Positions 8,077 to 15,930 of a DNA stretch of 64,000 bases are shown here, piece after piece. How positions within the stretch are numbered: the stretch's first letter is position 1; each line of letters starts with the position of its first letter. The stretch spans positions 1,364,001-1,428,000 of the forward strand of contig NZ_CP063195.1 of the NCBI RefSeq assembly GCF_028609885.1, written 5' to 3'. A program made the position numbers and the translations under genes. The notes beneath the pieces are model-generated. The model saw only the letters and a program-made list of their open reading frames with translations, was not told where the DNA came from and did no database searches. The DNA comes from Corynebacterium jeikeium. Lineage in GTDB: Bacteria; Actinomycetota; Actinomycetes; Mycobacteriales; Mycobacteriaceae.

Positions 8077-9267
8077 TCACTCGACCCTAATCCAGCGGTC
8101 CGCCTCCCTTCGGAGCCTGCCCATTGCCTCCAGGTCACGCAGGCAACGGATCACCGTGCGGGCGGGCAAACCGGTGGCTTCCACTAGTTGCGGCAGTCTG
8201 CCTTCGGGACCTTTGCCGCTCGGCAAGGCTGCGGCGTCAATAATGGCGAGGTGCTCCCAGCTTGGCAGGAACGAACGATCCTCCTGGCCTAGCCCCAGCG
8301 CCATCTGCTCACCGAGAGGGGTGAGCTCCTCGATCAGGTCGCGGGCACTAACAGCCAGAGTTGCACGGGCTGTGCGGATACGATCCAGGCACCCGAGTGA
8401 AGCGTGGGAGGTGACGGGGCCGGGGACGGCGAAGATGGGCTTCACGAAAGCCTCGGCCCAATTCAAGGTATTGAGAGCCCCGCTGCGCTGAGGAGCCTCG
8501 ACCACCAGGGTCGCCTGCCCGAGCGCCGCTGCTAGGCGGTTACGGGTGAGGAAGCGATGGCGGGCAGGCGGGGTGCCCGGCGGATACTCGCTGATGAGCA
8601 TTCCGCCGGAGCCTACGATCTGCTCAAACAGATTCGCATGCGCCTTGGGATAGGAAACATCGAGCCCGCAGGCCATGACCACGACGGTGGGCATCTTGGA
8701 ATCGAGGGCCGCGCGGTGGGCGATTGCGTCGATGCCGATCGCACCCCCGGAGATCAGACTGAAGCCCGCATCCGCTAGATCCCCAGCGAAGGACCGGGTG
8801 ACTTGCTCGCCGTAACGTGTAGCAGCGCGAGTACCCACGACCGTGACCGAACGGCGCACTAGGGTATCTAGGCGCGCATCTCCGCGTACCCAAAGGGCGA
8901 AGGGTGCGGCCGCCTGGCCGCGGACAGAAGAATCGTGATCTGCACCCGAATCAGCCATTCGCACAAAGCTAGCCGTGAGCTCGGCGGGCCACTCGTCATC
9001 CTCCGGGGTGACCAGCCGCCAGCCGCGGGCGGAAGCTAACTCTGCGTCACGTGTGGGATCTTGCTCGTAGCGCTGCGACGTCGAACCTGCCAGCGCCTCC
9101 GACAGCTTCCCGCCCCGGCGCGCCAAGGCGGCTGCGACAGCCTGCACCTCCGCGGGACCGGCCTGCTCCCAGCCGTCTGGCCAGAGCATGTCCAGGACAT
9201 CGATGCGCGAGGCCTCTATGACTCGGCGCACGTAGACCCACTCCAAAAAATTTTCCTGGGTCGTCAT
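8077..9267 (-). CDS. dprA: DNA-processing protein DprA
   Basis: Loads RecA on incoming single-stranded DNA during transformation. The Rossmann-like core is clear: VVGTRAATRYGEQVTR, then SGGAIGIDAIAHRAAL and FLTRNRLAAALGQATLVVEA. The C-terminus is a winged-helix-like domain. The start at 9267 (MTTQENFLEWVYVRR) overlaps the comM stop by an ATGA, and the longer open frame to 9372 lies in comM. Codons 5-8 carry an A6T4 tract. DprA is also found in bacteria not known to be competent. Confidence 0.95.
   Translation of the reverse strand: MTTQENFLEWVYVRRVIEASRIDVLDMLWPDGWEQAGPAEVQAVAAALARRGGKLSEALAGSTSQRYEQDPTRDAELASARGWRLVTPEDDEWPAELTASFVRMADSGADHDSSVRGQAAAPFALWVRGDARLDTLVRRSVTVVGTRAATRYGEQVTRSFAGDLADAGFSLISGGAIGIDAIAHRAALDSKMPTVVVMACGLDVSYPKAHANLFEQIVGSGGMLISEYPPGTPPARHRFLTRNRLAAALGQATLVVEAPQRSGALNTLNWAEAFVKPIFAVPGPVTSHASLGCLDRIRTARATLAVSARDLIEELTPLGEQMALGLGQEDRSFLPSWEHLAIIDAAALPSGKGPEGRLPQLVEATGLPARTVIRCLRDLEAMGRLRREADRWIRVE
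9245..9254. repeat. A6T4 tract at the start of dprA
   Basis: Encodes Glu-Asn-Phe-Leu at codons 5-8 of dprA; the strand-specific context on minus is CCAGGAAAATTTTTTGG. Confidence 0.5.
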
Positions 9268-10805
9268 CGCTGCACCTCTACCAATTCTCTGTCTGCTCCA
9301 AAGAGTTCCACCGCATCGCTGATGTGTCCCAGGTGTGGAGCGGAGGCGCGGTCGAGATCTGCAAGGGTCCATGCGACCCGTATGGCTCGGTCCACTCCCC
9401 GCTGTGTGATGGTGCCGGTGCGCAGCATGTCCTCCAGTAGAACGGAGCCGGATTCATCCACGCCTACCTGCCGCAAAATTTTTCCGGGCACTAGTGCGTT
9501 ACTGGCGGTACCCCACCGCTGGCGGGCACGCTCCCTGGCCTCGGCGACACGTTCGGCGACAGCGGCGCTGGTCTCCCCCGGACTGCTAAGCGCCTCAATC
9601 TGGGGTCTGCCCGTTGTAGTGGCGAACACGTCCACTCGGTCGCGCAGCGGTCCGGAAAGCTTCGCCTGGTACCGCAGCCGAGCCCCGGAAGGACAAGTGC
9701 AGTCTATCGGCAGCTCTGCGCCACACGGACAGGGGTTGGCTGCCATCACCAGTTGAAAGTCGGCGGGGAAGCTGGAGATCCGATTTGCTCGCATGAGCTC
9801 CACTCGGCGCAGCTCCATGGGCACGCGCAGGCTCTCTAAGCTATCCCGGCGCGCCTCGCTGACCTCGTCGATAAACAGCACCCCGTGGTGGGCTAGGCTC
9901 ACGGCCCCGGGCACGGGCACGCGCCCGCCGCCGATAAGTGCCGCCGGGGTCACGTTGTGGTGCGGGGCGATGAAGGGCCGCTGCCCCGCGAGCACCTCCG
10001 GCAGGCTCCCTTTCGCCCCGGCTAGAGAATGCACGCTCGCGGCCTCCACCCGCTCGGTATCGGTCATGGGCGGGAGTATCCCCGGCAGGCGTTCGGCCAG
10101 CATTGATTTGCCGCTGCCCGGCGGCCCCGTCAGCATCAGGTTGTGTCCCCCGGCCGCGGCAACCTCCACCGCGCGGCGGGCGGCGGGCTGTCCCACAACC
10201 TCCGCCAAGTCCCCCGCTTGCCGAGGCGGGGCGTACTCCCCCGGGCACGCCTCCGGTAGCTCTCCCCCGCGCAACCAGTCGATAACCGTACCCAGGTTCG
10301 GGGCCACCAACACGCTCACACCCCCATCGCTCGCTGCCGTTGCCTCCGCCGCCTCCGCTGCTTCGCTCTCGTTTCCCACGGGGACTACGACAGTGGAAAA
10401 GCCCTCCATCGCAGCGGCCAAAACCAGTGCGAAAACTCCCTGCACCGGGCGGATCTGGCCATCCAATCCCAGCTCCCCCACCAGGATCGTTTGTGCCAGC
10501 CGCCCCGCCCCCAGTGCGTCGTCTGCCACCGCGGAGAGCATTGCGCACACCATCGCCAGGTCATAGCCGGCCCCCTGCTTCGGCAGCCCAGCGGGCGACA
10601 AGCTCATCACGGTCCGCGACCCCGGCCACCCCACACCGGAGTTCTTCAGTGCCGACCGGATGCGATCCTTCGCTTGCACCACCGCAGTATCCCCCATACC
10701 CACGATTGATATGCCGGGCAGTCCTCTGCTCACGTCGCACTCGACGGTGATCACCGTCCGCTTGGTCCCCTCCAGCGCCATCGACTGCGCATGTCCCACG
10801 GCCAT
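9264..10805 (-). CDS. comM: ComM/YifB-family AAA+ ATPase (Mg chelatase subunit ChlI-like)
   Basis: ComM-type hexameric helicase that extends heteroduplex during transformation in Gram-negatives; the fold resembles Mg-chelatase ChlI. The N-terminal LonC/S5-like domain (SRGLPGISIVGMGDTAVVQAKDR) precedes an AAA+ module with Walker A (GPPGSGKSMLAERLPGI), a Walker B-like FIDEVSEA and the Cys-rich loop NPCPCGAELPIDCTC. At 513 residues it is normal. It is tightly coupled to dprA (4 bp overlap) and yraN (3 bp gap). Confidence 0.93.
   Translation of the reverse strand: MAVGHAQSMALEGTKRTVITVECDVSRGLPGISIVGMGDTAVVQAKDRIRSALKNSGVGWPGSRTVMSLSPAGLPKQGAGYDLAMVCAMLSAVADDALGAGRLAQTILVGELGLDGQIRPVQGVFALVLAAAMEGFSTVVVPVGNESEAAEAAEATAASDGGVSVLVAPNLGTVIDWLRGGELPEACPGEYAPPRQAGDLAEVVGQPAARRAVEVAAAGGHNLMLTGPPGSGKSMLAERLPGILPPMTDTERVEAASVHSLAGAKGSLPEVLAGQRPFIAPHHNVTPAALIGGGRVPVPGAVSLAHHGVLFIDEVSEARRDSLESLRVPMELRRVELMRANRISSFPADFQLVMAANPCPCGAELPIDCTCPSGARLRYQAKLSGPLRDRVDVFATTTGRPQIEALSSPGETSAAVAERVAEARERARQRWGTASNALVPGKILRQVGVDESGSVLLEDMLRTGTITQRGVDRAIRVAWTLADLDRASAPHLGHISDAVELFGADRELVEVQR
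9475..9483. repeat. A4T5 tract inside comM
   Basis: Encodes Gly-Lys-Ile-Leu in the C-terminal part of ComM; minus-strand context CCGGAAAAATTTTGCGG. Confidence 0.5.
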
Positions 10806-10808
10806 CGG

Positions 10809-11171
10809 TCACCACACCCCCTCAACGTGCTCACGCACCCCGTCTGGCCCTACGTCGATCACGTCCACACGCAGTCCCCCGGAAAACTGCACCCCCTCGC
10901 GATTCTGCTCCAGCCACAGTCCGGCAAGCGTGCGAATCCGCCTGAGCTTACGCGGCCCTACCGCCGCCACTCCGCCCCCGTCGGAGGCCGAGGTGCGATA
11001 CTTCACCTCGATGAAAGCCAGGTCATCTTCGGGTGTTCGCGCCACCAAGTCCAGCTCGCCATAGCGGGTATAGAAGTTGCGGTCTAGCACCTCATACCCC
11101 GCCCGGTGCAGATACTCAGCCGCCAGGTCCTCCCCCAGATTCCCCACTGCTCGCCTATTCGCCGCCGTCAC
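10809..11171 (-). CDS. yraN: UPF0102 family protein YraN, predicted nuclease fold
   Basis: Small restriction-endonuclease-like protein of unknown substrate. The catalytic core motifs are GELDLVART and FIEVKYRTS, with the [20 protein letters not shown] helix-strand in front. The GTG at 11171 ([10 protein letters not shown]) is chosen because it has a strong AGGGGAGGGG site upstream and gives 120 residues, the family length. The open frame extends to 11246 but adds unrelated sequence. First gene of the yraN-comM-dprA-xerC run. Confidence 0.92.
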
Positions 11172-11260
11172 TCGTCGCCCCTCCCCTTCTTGGTGATCCG
11201 GCACCGGGTCTTTACTCCCGGCACCTGGTTCACAAGTGTGGGGCATTATCCCCGTGGGGT

Positions 11261-11279
11261 GGCGTCATAAAAAGAAAAG
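11261..11279 (+). repeat. Dispersed motif copy (GGCGTCATAAAAAGAAAAG), intergenic
   Basis: Lies between the yraN start and the DUF2469 terminator, outside any supported gene. Confidence 0.55.
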
Positions 11280-11287
11280 AAGATAAC

Positions 11288-11321
11288 AAAAGCCCAGGTG
11301 GTTGTGGATAACCCCTGGGCT
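11288..11321 (-). terminator. Terminator downstream of rnhB-DUF2469
   Basis: Arms 11291-11298 and 11314-11321 (AGCCCAGG/CCTGGGCT) are extended by an inner GGTT/AACC pairing. On the minus strand a short TTT-G tract follows. The loop region contains a 9-mer identical to a DnaA box (see rejected list). Confidence 0.75.
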
Positions 11322-11345
11322 GTGAATAAAAGGAAAAGGTGCAGG

Positions 11346-11651
11346 TCAGTCCGGCAGTTGCAGCTCGGGCTTGTCGAGCTCTTCGATGTTTACGTCCTTG
11401 TAGGTGATTACGCGCACGTAGCGCACGAAGCGGGCGGGGCGGTACATGTCCCACACCCATGCATCCGACATGCGAACCTCGTAGTAGACCTCCCCGCCGG
11501 AGTTGCGAGGGATCAGCTCGACAGCATTGGCCAGGTAAAAGCGGCGCTCAGTCTCCACAACGTAGGAAAACTGGCTGACCACGTCGCGGTACTCGCGGTA
11601 CATCGACAGCTCTACGTTTGCCTCGTAGTCGTCTAGTTCCTCAGCGCTCAC
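11346..11651 (-). CDS. DUF2469 family protein
   Basis: About 101 residues of an actinobacterial family without known function. The conserved block runs SAEELDDYEANVELSMY, then REYRDVVSQFSYVVETERRF and VRVITYKDVNIEELD. The GTG at 11651 is four bases after the rnhB stop and has a GAGGG site that overlaps the end of rnhB, indicating translational coupling. The longer open frame to 11738 lies inside rnhB. Acidic, Tyr-rich and apparently soluble. Confidence 0.88.
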   Translation of the reverse strand: MSAEELDDYEANVELSMYREYRDVVSQFSYVVETERRFYLANAVELIPRNSGGEVYYEVRMSDAWVWDMYRPARFVRYVRVITYKDVNIEELDKPELQLPD

Positions 11652-11655
11652 GGAC

Positions 11656-12282
11656 TTACCCTCGATCCTTCCCTTTAAGCCACTGCTCGTGCGCAGCGGC
11701 CACGTTCTTGTAACTGTAACGGTGATAAGGGGTGCCACCGTGTAGGCTCACCGCAGTCATGTGCGCCTTGGTGCCATAGCCCTTGTGACTAGCCAAACCA
11801 TACCCCGGGAATTCCTCGTCAAGCGTTCGCAACACTCGATCCCTGGAAACCTTTGCCAGCACACTCGCCGCGCTGATGCACTTCGCCATCTGGTCACCCT
11901 TCACCACGGGCAAGTGCGGCATGGGCAGGCCAGGGACCTTCACCGCATCCGTCAGCACATAGCCGGGCTGTACGTCCAAAGCAGCCACGGCACGCCGCAT
12001 GCCGGAGACATTCGCGTGCTGGATGCCGAAGCGGTCGATGTCTTCGGCGCTGATGTGAATGATCGAGTAGGAAACGGCGACGTCACGGATGACGTCGTAC
12101 AACCGCTCGCGGGTCTTCTCCGTTAGCTTCTTCGAGTCGGTCAGACGGTCCAGCCCCACCCCGTCCAGATCAGACGGCAGGATGCACGCTGCAATAGAGA
12201 TCGGCCCGCAGCATGCGCCGCGCCCGGCCTCGTCCACGCCCGCGACAGGCCCTAGCCCTGCGGACTCTAGTTCGCGTTCCAA
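11656..12282 (-). CDS. rnhB: Ribonuclease HII
   Basis: Removes ribonucleotides and RNA primers from RNA-DNA hybrids. The metal-binding motif VAGVDEAGRGACCGPI near the N-terminus supplies the DEAGRG signature, and later acidic positions are in LTDSKKLTEKTRE and the ASVLAKVSRDR block. At 208 residues it is full length. It is 20 bp downstream of lepB. Confidence 0.97.
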   Translation of the reverse strand: MERELESAGLGPVAGVDEAGRGACCGPISIAACILPSDLDGVGLDRLTDSKKLTEKTRERLYDVIRDVAVSYSIIHISAEDIDRFGIQHANVSGMRRAVAALDVQPGYVLTDAVKVPGLPMPHLPVVKGDQMAKCISAASVLAKVSRDRVLRTLDEEFPGYGLASHKGYGTKAHMTAVSLHGGTPYHRYSYKNVAAAHEQWLKGKDRG

Positions 12283-12302
12283 CTTAACTATTGAGAGCGG
12301 TT

Positions 12303-13100
12303 CTAGCCCTGGATCGGCAGGGAGTCCACGCCTCCGATGCGGCTGAACGGCAGCAGAATGGACTCGACCTCGCCGACGATGTTCTCCACCGGGATGGTGC
12401 CCTGGTGCTCGTCACCCATGTGCGCGCGGGAATCCAGCGAGTTGGTGCGGTTGTCGCCCATCACCCAGACCGCGTCGTCCGGCACGGTCACCGGACCGAA
12501 GTAGTCGCCCTGGCATTCCTTGGAGCCCGTAGTCGGGTCGATCGGGTTCACTGGCGGGTTCATCGTGTAGGAATCATCGACCTTTTTGCCATTGACCATG
12601 ATGCCCGGGTCACCTTCCTGGCACTGCACGGTCTGCCCACCGGTCGCGATCACACGCTTGACCAAGGTGTTCTCGTCCGGCGCGACGATACCGATGGTGG
12701 CGCCAAGGTTCTGCAATCCGCGCACCACACCGTTGGTGCTGCGGCGGGAGGTGTATTCCTCGTTCCAAGACTCAGTTCCGACAAAGACGACGACATCACC
12801 CGGGTCGGGCATCTTGTCGCCGCGGTAGGCCAGCTTGTTCACGAAGATGCGGTCGGGTGTGCAGCCCACGCAGCCGTGCAGCGTCGGCTCCATCGACTCG
12901 GAAGGAATCAGGTACATGCGGCCCACAAAGTTATTGAAAGCGCCCAGTACCAGCATCGTCACCAGGATGATGATCGGCATCTCGACCCACCAAGGGTAGG
13001 TCTTTTTCTCCTTCTTCTTTTTTGGTGACGCCCCCTGCTCCGGCTGCGCGGCAGCCTCATTGGGCACGTTAGGGTCGTTAGGTTCCTGTCGATGAGTCAC
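12303..13100 (-). CDS. lepB: Signal peptidase I
   Basis: Membrane serine protease that removes signal peptides from Sec and Tat substrates. After a polar, Lys-rich cytoplasmic tail (about residues 1-40) come one membrane helix and then the catalytic boxes: Ser in PSESMEPTL, Lys in VKRVIATGGQTV, and MGDNRTNSLDSR. The GTG at 13100 (VTHRQEPNDP) is chosen; the open frame further upstream runs into rplS. The ribosome site is weak. The Lys-rich tail is encoded by a copy of the GGCGTCA+A-tract motif. Confidence 0.93.
   Translation of the reverse strand: MTHRQEPNDPNVPNEAAAQPEQGASPKKKKEKKTYPWWVEMPIIILVTMLVLGAFNNFVGRMYLIPSESMEPTLHGCVGCTPDRIFVNKLAYRGDKMPDPGDVVVFVGTESWNEEYTSRRSTNGVVRGLQNLGATIGIVAPDENTLVKRVIATGGQTVQCQEGDPGIMVNGKKVDDSYTMNPPVNPIDPTTGSKECQGDYFGPVTVPDDAVWVMGDNRTNSLDSRAHMGDEHQGTIPVENIVGEVESILLPFSRIGGVDSLPIQG
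13012..13032 (-). repeat. Dispersed motif copy inside lepB
   Basis: On the minus strand GGCGTCACCAAAAAAGAAG is read in frame as A-S-P-K-K-K-K within the cytoplasmic tail of signal peptidase I. Confidence 0.6.
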
Positions 13101-13131
13101 AAAGAACGAGGATACCAGTGGGGCGAACAGC

Positions 13132-13163
13132 AAAAAACCCAGCCACGAAAGTGTGACTGGGTT
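13132..13163 (-). terminator. Rho-independent terminator of rplS
   Basis: AACCCAG (13136-13142) pairs with CTGGGTT (13157-13163), with an inner CAC/GTG pairing. On the minus strand the stem runs directly into TTTTTT. It separates rplS from lepB. Confidence 0.88.
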
Positions 13164-13185
13164 GATAGCACTTAGGGGGTAAGTA

Positions 13186-13527
13186 CTAGATGCGCTCCTT
13201 GATGCGGGCTGCCTTGCCGCGACGCTCGCGCAGGTAGTACAGCTTCGCACGGCGGACCTTACCGCGGGACAGGACGTCAATGCGGTCGATGTTCGGGGAG
13301 TGAACCGGGAAGGTACGCTCCACACCGATGCCGAAGGAAACCTTGCGGATGGTGAAGGTCTCGCGGATGCCGGAGTTCTGGCGGCGGATCACAACGCCAC
13401 GGAAAACCTGCAGACGGGACTTGGAGCCCTCGATAACCTTGACGTGAACGTCCAGGGTATCGCCGGCGCGGAACTCGGGAATGTCGTCGCGCAGCTGAGC
13501 TGCGTCAACCTTATCAAGAATGTGCAT
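13186..13527 (-). CDS. rplS: 50S ribosomal protein L19
   Basis: Large-subunit protein at the 30S interface. 113 residues, full length. Recognised by [48 protein letters not shown] and [26 protein letters not shown]. Monocistronic by its terminator. Confidence 0.98.
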   Translation of the reverse strand: MHILDKVDAAQLRDDIPEFRAGDTLDVHVKVIEGSKSRLQVFRGVVIRRQNSGIRETFTIRKVSFGIGVERTFPVHSPNIDRIDVLSRGKVRRAKLYYLRERRGKAARIKERI

Positions 13528-13640
13528 GGATGAAATCCTTTTGCTCGTCTGGATAGAGGATCCTCGCGGCTTTTCGCGTGACGTGCGCGCCTACGGGTTC
13601 GTACCCACAACAGAAATTAACTTGAGTAGTATGACACCGA

Positions 13641-15911
13641 CTAGTGGCTTTGTCCAAATCCTGCGTTCTTCAGCGCGGCGGCCATACTGCCCTGCGGGGC
13701 TTGATTGCGGGGTTTGGGCTTCCTCCGCGCACCCTTCTTCGGCTTGGACTTGCCGTTGGCTGTGGGGGCCTTGGGTTCGTCCTGCAGGCGCAGGGAAAGG
13801 CCAATGCGGTTGCGCGGAACATCCACGTCAACGACACGCACCTTCACCACCTCGCCGGAGCTGACCACGTCGTGCGGATCCTTGACGAATTGCTCGCTCA
13901 TAGCGGAGACGTGAACCAGGCCATCCTGGTGCACGCCGATATCCACGAAGGCTCCGAAGGCCGCAACGTTCGTGACCGTTCCCTCTAGCACCATGCCCGG
14001 CTTGAGGTCCTTGATGGTCTCGATCCCCTCGGCGAGCGTGGCGGTCTTAAACGTCGGGCGCGGGTCGCGCCCCGGCTTGTCCAGCTCCGCCAGCACGTCC
14101 GTGACGGTGGGGATGCCGAACTTCTCGTCGGCGAAGTCCCCCGCGCGGAGCTTGCCCAGCACGGCGGAGTTGCCCACTAGCTGCACGACCTCCACGCCGG
14201 TGGCGTCCACGATGCGGCGCACCAGCGGGTAGGCCTCCGGGTGTACGGCTGAACCGTCCAGTGGGTCGGCAGCGCCGTTGATGCGCAGGAAGCCTGCGGC
14301 CTGCTCGAACGCCTTCGGCCCCAGGCGCGGCACCTTCAACAGTTCCTTGCGGGACTTGAAAGCGCCGTTCTCATCGCGGTAGGCCACAATGTTTTCCGCC
14401 AGGGTCGGGGTAACACCCGCCACCCGGTTCAGCAGCGGCGCGCTAGCAAGGTTAACGTCCACGCCGACGGAGTTCACCGCATCTTCCACCACGGTATCCA
14501 GCCCGGCAGCCAGCAGCGCCTGGTTAACGTCGTGCTGGTATTGCCCAACGCCGATGGACTTCGGGTCGATCTTCACCAGCTCCGCCAGCGGATCCTGCAG
14601 GCGGCGGGCGATGGAAACGGCCCCGCGTAGCGAAACGTCCATGTCCGGGAACTCCTGGGCGGCGACCTCGGAGGCAGAGTAGACCGAGGCGCCGGCTTCG
14701 GAGATTACGACGGTCTGAGGCTTGGTGCCGTCAGCCAGCCCGGCGATCTCTTTGGCCAACTTCTCGGTCTCGCGGCTGGCGGTGCCATTGCCAACTGCGA
14801 GCAACTCCACACCGTGCTTGTTCACCAGCGCGCTGAGGATCGTACGAGCCTTATCCCACTGGCCCGAGTGCGGGTAGACGACCACCGTGTCCAGTACCTT
14901 GCCAGTACCGTCCACGACGGCGCACTTCACGCCGTTGCGGTAGCCCGGATCCATGCCCAGGGTCGCCCGGTGGCCCGCGGGGGCTGCCAGCAGCAGATCC
15001 TTCAGGTTCTTCGAGAACACGCTCACGGCGGCCTCGTCGGCCTTCTCCTTCAGACGCATGCGCACATCCACCGCGGAGCTAACCGCCAGTTTCGTGCGCC
15101 AGCCGAAGCGCACGCATTCGGCGCGGAACTTATCGGCAGGATCGCCCTGCGCCTGCAGCCCGGTGCGATCGGCAATGATGCCCTGGTAGAACTCGTCGTC
15201 CTCCCCCGGCGCAAAGTTCACCCGCAGCACGCCTTCGTTCTCACCGCGCAGCAGTGCCAGCACGCGGTGGCTCGGCAGATCCCCGAAGGGTTCGTCGAAC
15301 TCGAAGTAGTCGCGGTACTTCTGGCCTTCTTCCTCCTTGCCCTCAATCACGGCGGACTCGGCGCGGCCGCGCTTGAAGTATTCCTCGCGGATCTCCCCCA
15401 CCAAATCCGGGTCAGTGGAAATGTCCTCGACCACAATGGCCCTGGCGCCGGCCAACACCGAGGTGGCGTCAGCAAAACCCTCCTGGACGTAGTCCGCGGC
15501 CAGATCGGGGCTGCCTCCGGCGAGCAGCTTCTCGACCAGCTCGCCCAAGCCGGCCTCGCGCGCGATAGCGGCCTTGGTGCGGCGGGACTTCTTAAACGGC
15601 AGGTACAGATCCTCGAGGCGGGCCTTCGTATCCACGGCCAGGATCTTTTCACGCAGCTCGTCGGTGAGCTTGCCCTGCTCTTCGATGCTCTTGAGGATGG
15701 TCTCCTTGCGGGCGGCGAGCTCGCGCAGGTAGTCGAGGCGCTGCTCGAGCTGGCGCAGCTGGCTATCGTCCATACCGCCGGTGACTTCCTTGCGGTAGCG
15801 GGCGATAAACGGCACGGTCGCCCCGCCGTCCAGCAGGTCGATGGTGGCCTGAACTCGGGGCTGGTCCACCTCGAGTTCGTGGGCAATGATGCTAGCGATG
15901 CAATCGGTCAT
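13641..15911 (-). CDS. tex: Tex-family transcription accessory protein with S1 RNA-binding domain
   Basis: Large nucleic-acid-binding protein of the Tex/YqgF-like family. The N-terminal helical region (PFIARYRKEVTGGMDD) is followed by a YqgF/RuvC-like core (LGMDPGYRNGVKCAVVDGTG, about residue 325), helix-hairpin-helix motifs (SVGVDVNLASAPLLNRVAG), and a C-terminal S1 domain (GTVTNVAAFGAFVDIGVHQDGLVHVS). The tail is basic and Pro/Lys-rich. The ATG at 15911 (MTDCIASIIAHELEV) is chosen over the longer frame to 15968. 756 residues is normal. Confidence 0.93.
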   Translation of the reverse strand: MTDCIASIIAHELEVDQPRVQATIDLLDGGATVPFIARYRKEVTGGMDDSQLRQLEQRLDYLRELAARKETILKSIEEQGKLTDELREKILAVDTKARLEDLYLPFKKSRRTKAAIAREAGLGELVEKLLAGGSPDLAADYVQEGFADATSVLAGARAIVVEDISTDPDLVGEIREEYFKRGRAESAVIEGKEEEGQKYRDYFEFDEPFGDLPSHRVLALLRGENEGVLRVNFAPGEDDEFYQGIIADRTGLQAQGDPADKFRAECVRFGWRTKLAVSSAVDVRMRLKEKADEAAVSVFSKNLKDLLLAAPAGHRATLGMDPGYRNGVKCAVVDGTGKVLDTVVVYPHSGQWDKARTILSALVNKHGVELLAVGNGTASRETEKLAKEIAGLADGTKPQTVVISEAGASVYSASEVAAQEFPDMDVSLRGAVSIARRLQDPLAELVKIDPKSIGVGQYQHDVNQALLAAGLDTVVEDAVNSVGVDVNLASAPLLNRVAGVTPTLAENIVAYRDENGAFKSRKELLKVPRLGPKAFEQAAGFLRINGAADPLDGSAVHPEAYPLVRRIVDATGVEVVQLVGNSAVLGKLRAGDFADEKFGIPTVTDVLAELDKPGRDPRPTFKTATLAEGIETIKDLKPGMVLEGTVTNVAAFGAFVDIGVHQDGLVHVSAMSEQFVKDPHDVVSSGEVVKVRVVDVDVPRNRIGLSLRLQDEPKAPTANGKSKPKKGARRKPKPRNQAPQGSMAAALKNAGFGQSH

Positions 15912-15930
15912 TCCCCACATTCTAGAGGGG

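Noticed and set aside
11303..11311. TGTGGATAA, a perfect DnaA box on the minus strand
   Set aside because: It falls inside the stem-loop of the rnhB-DUF2469 terminator, so its sequence is explained by the hairpin; no second box is nearby.
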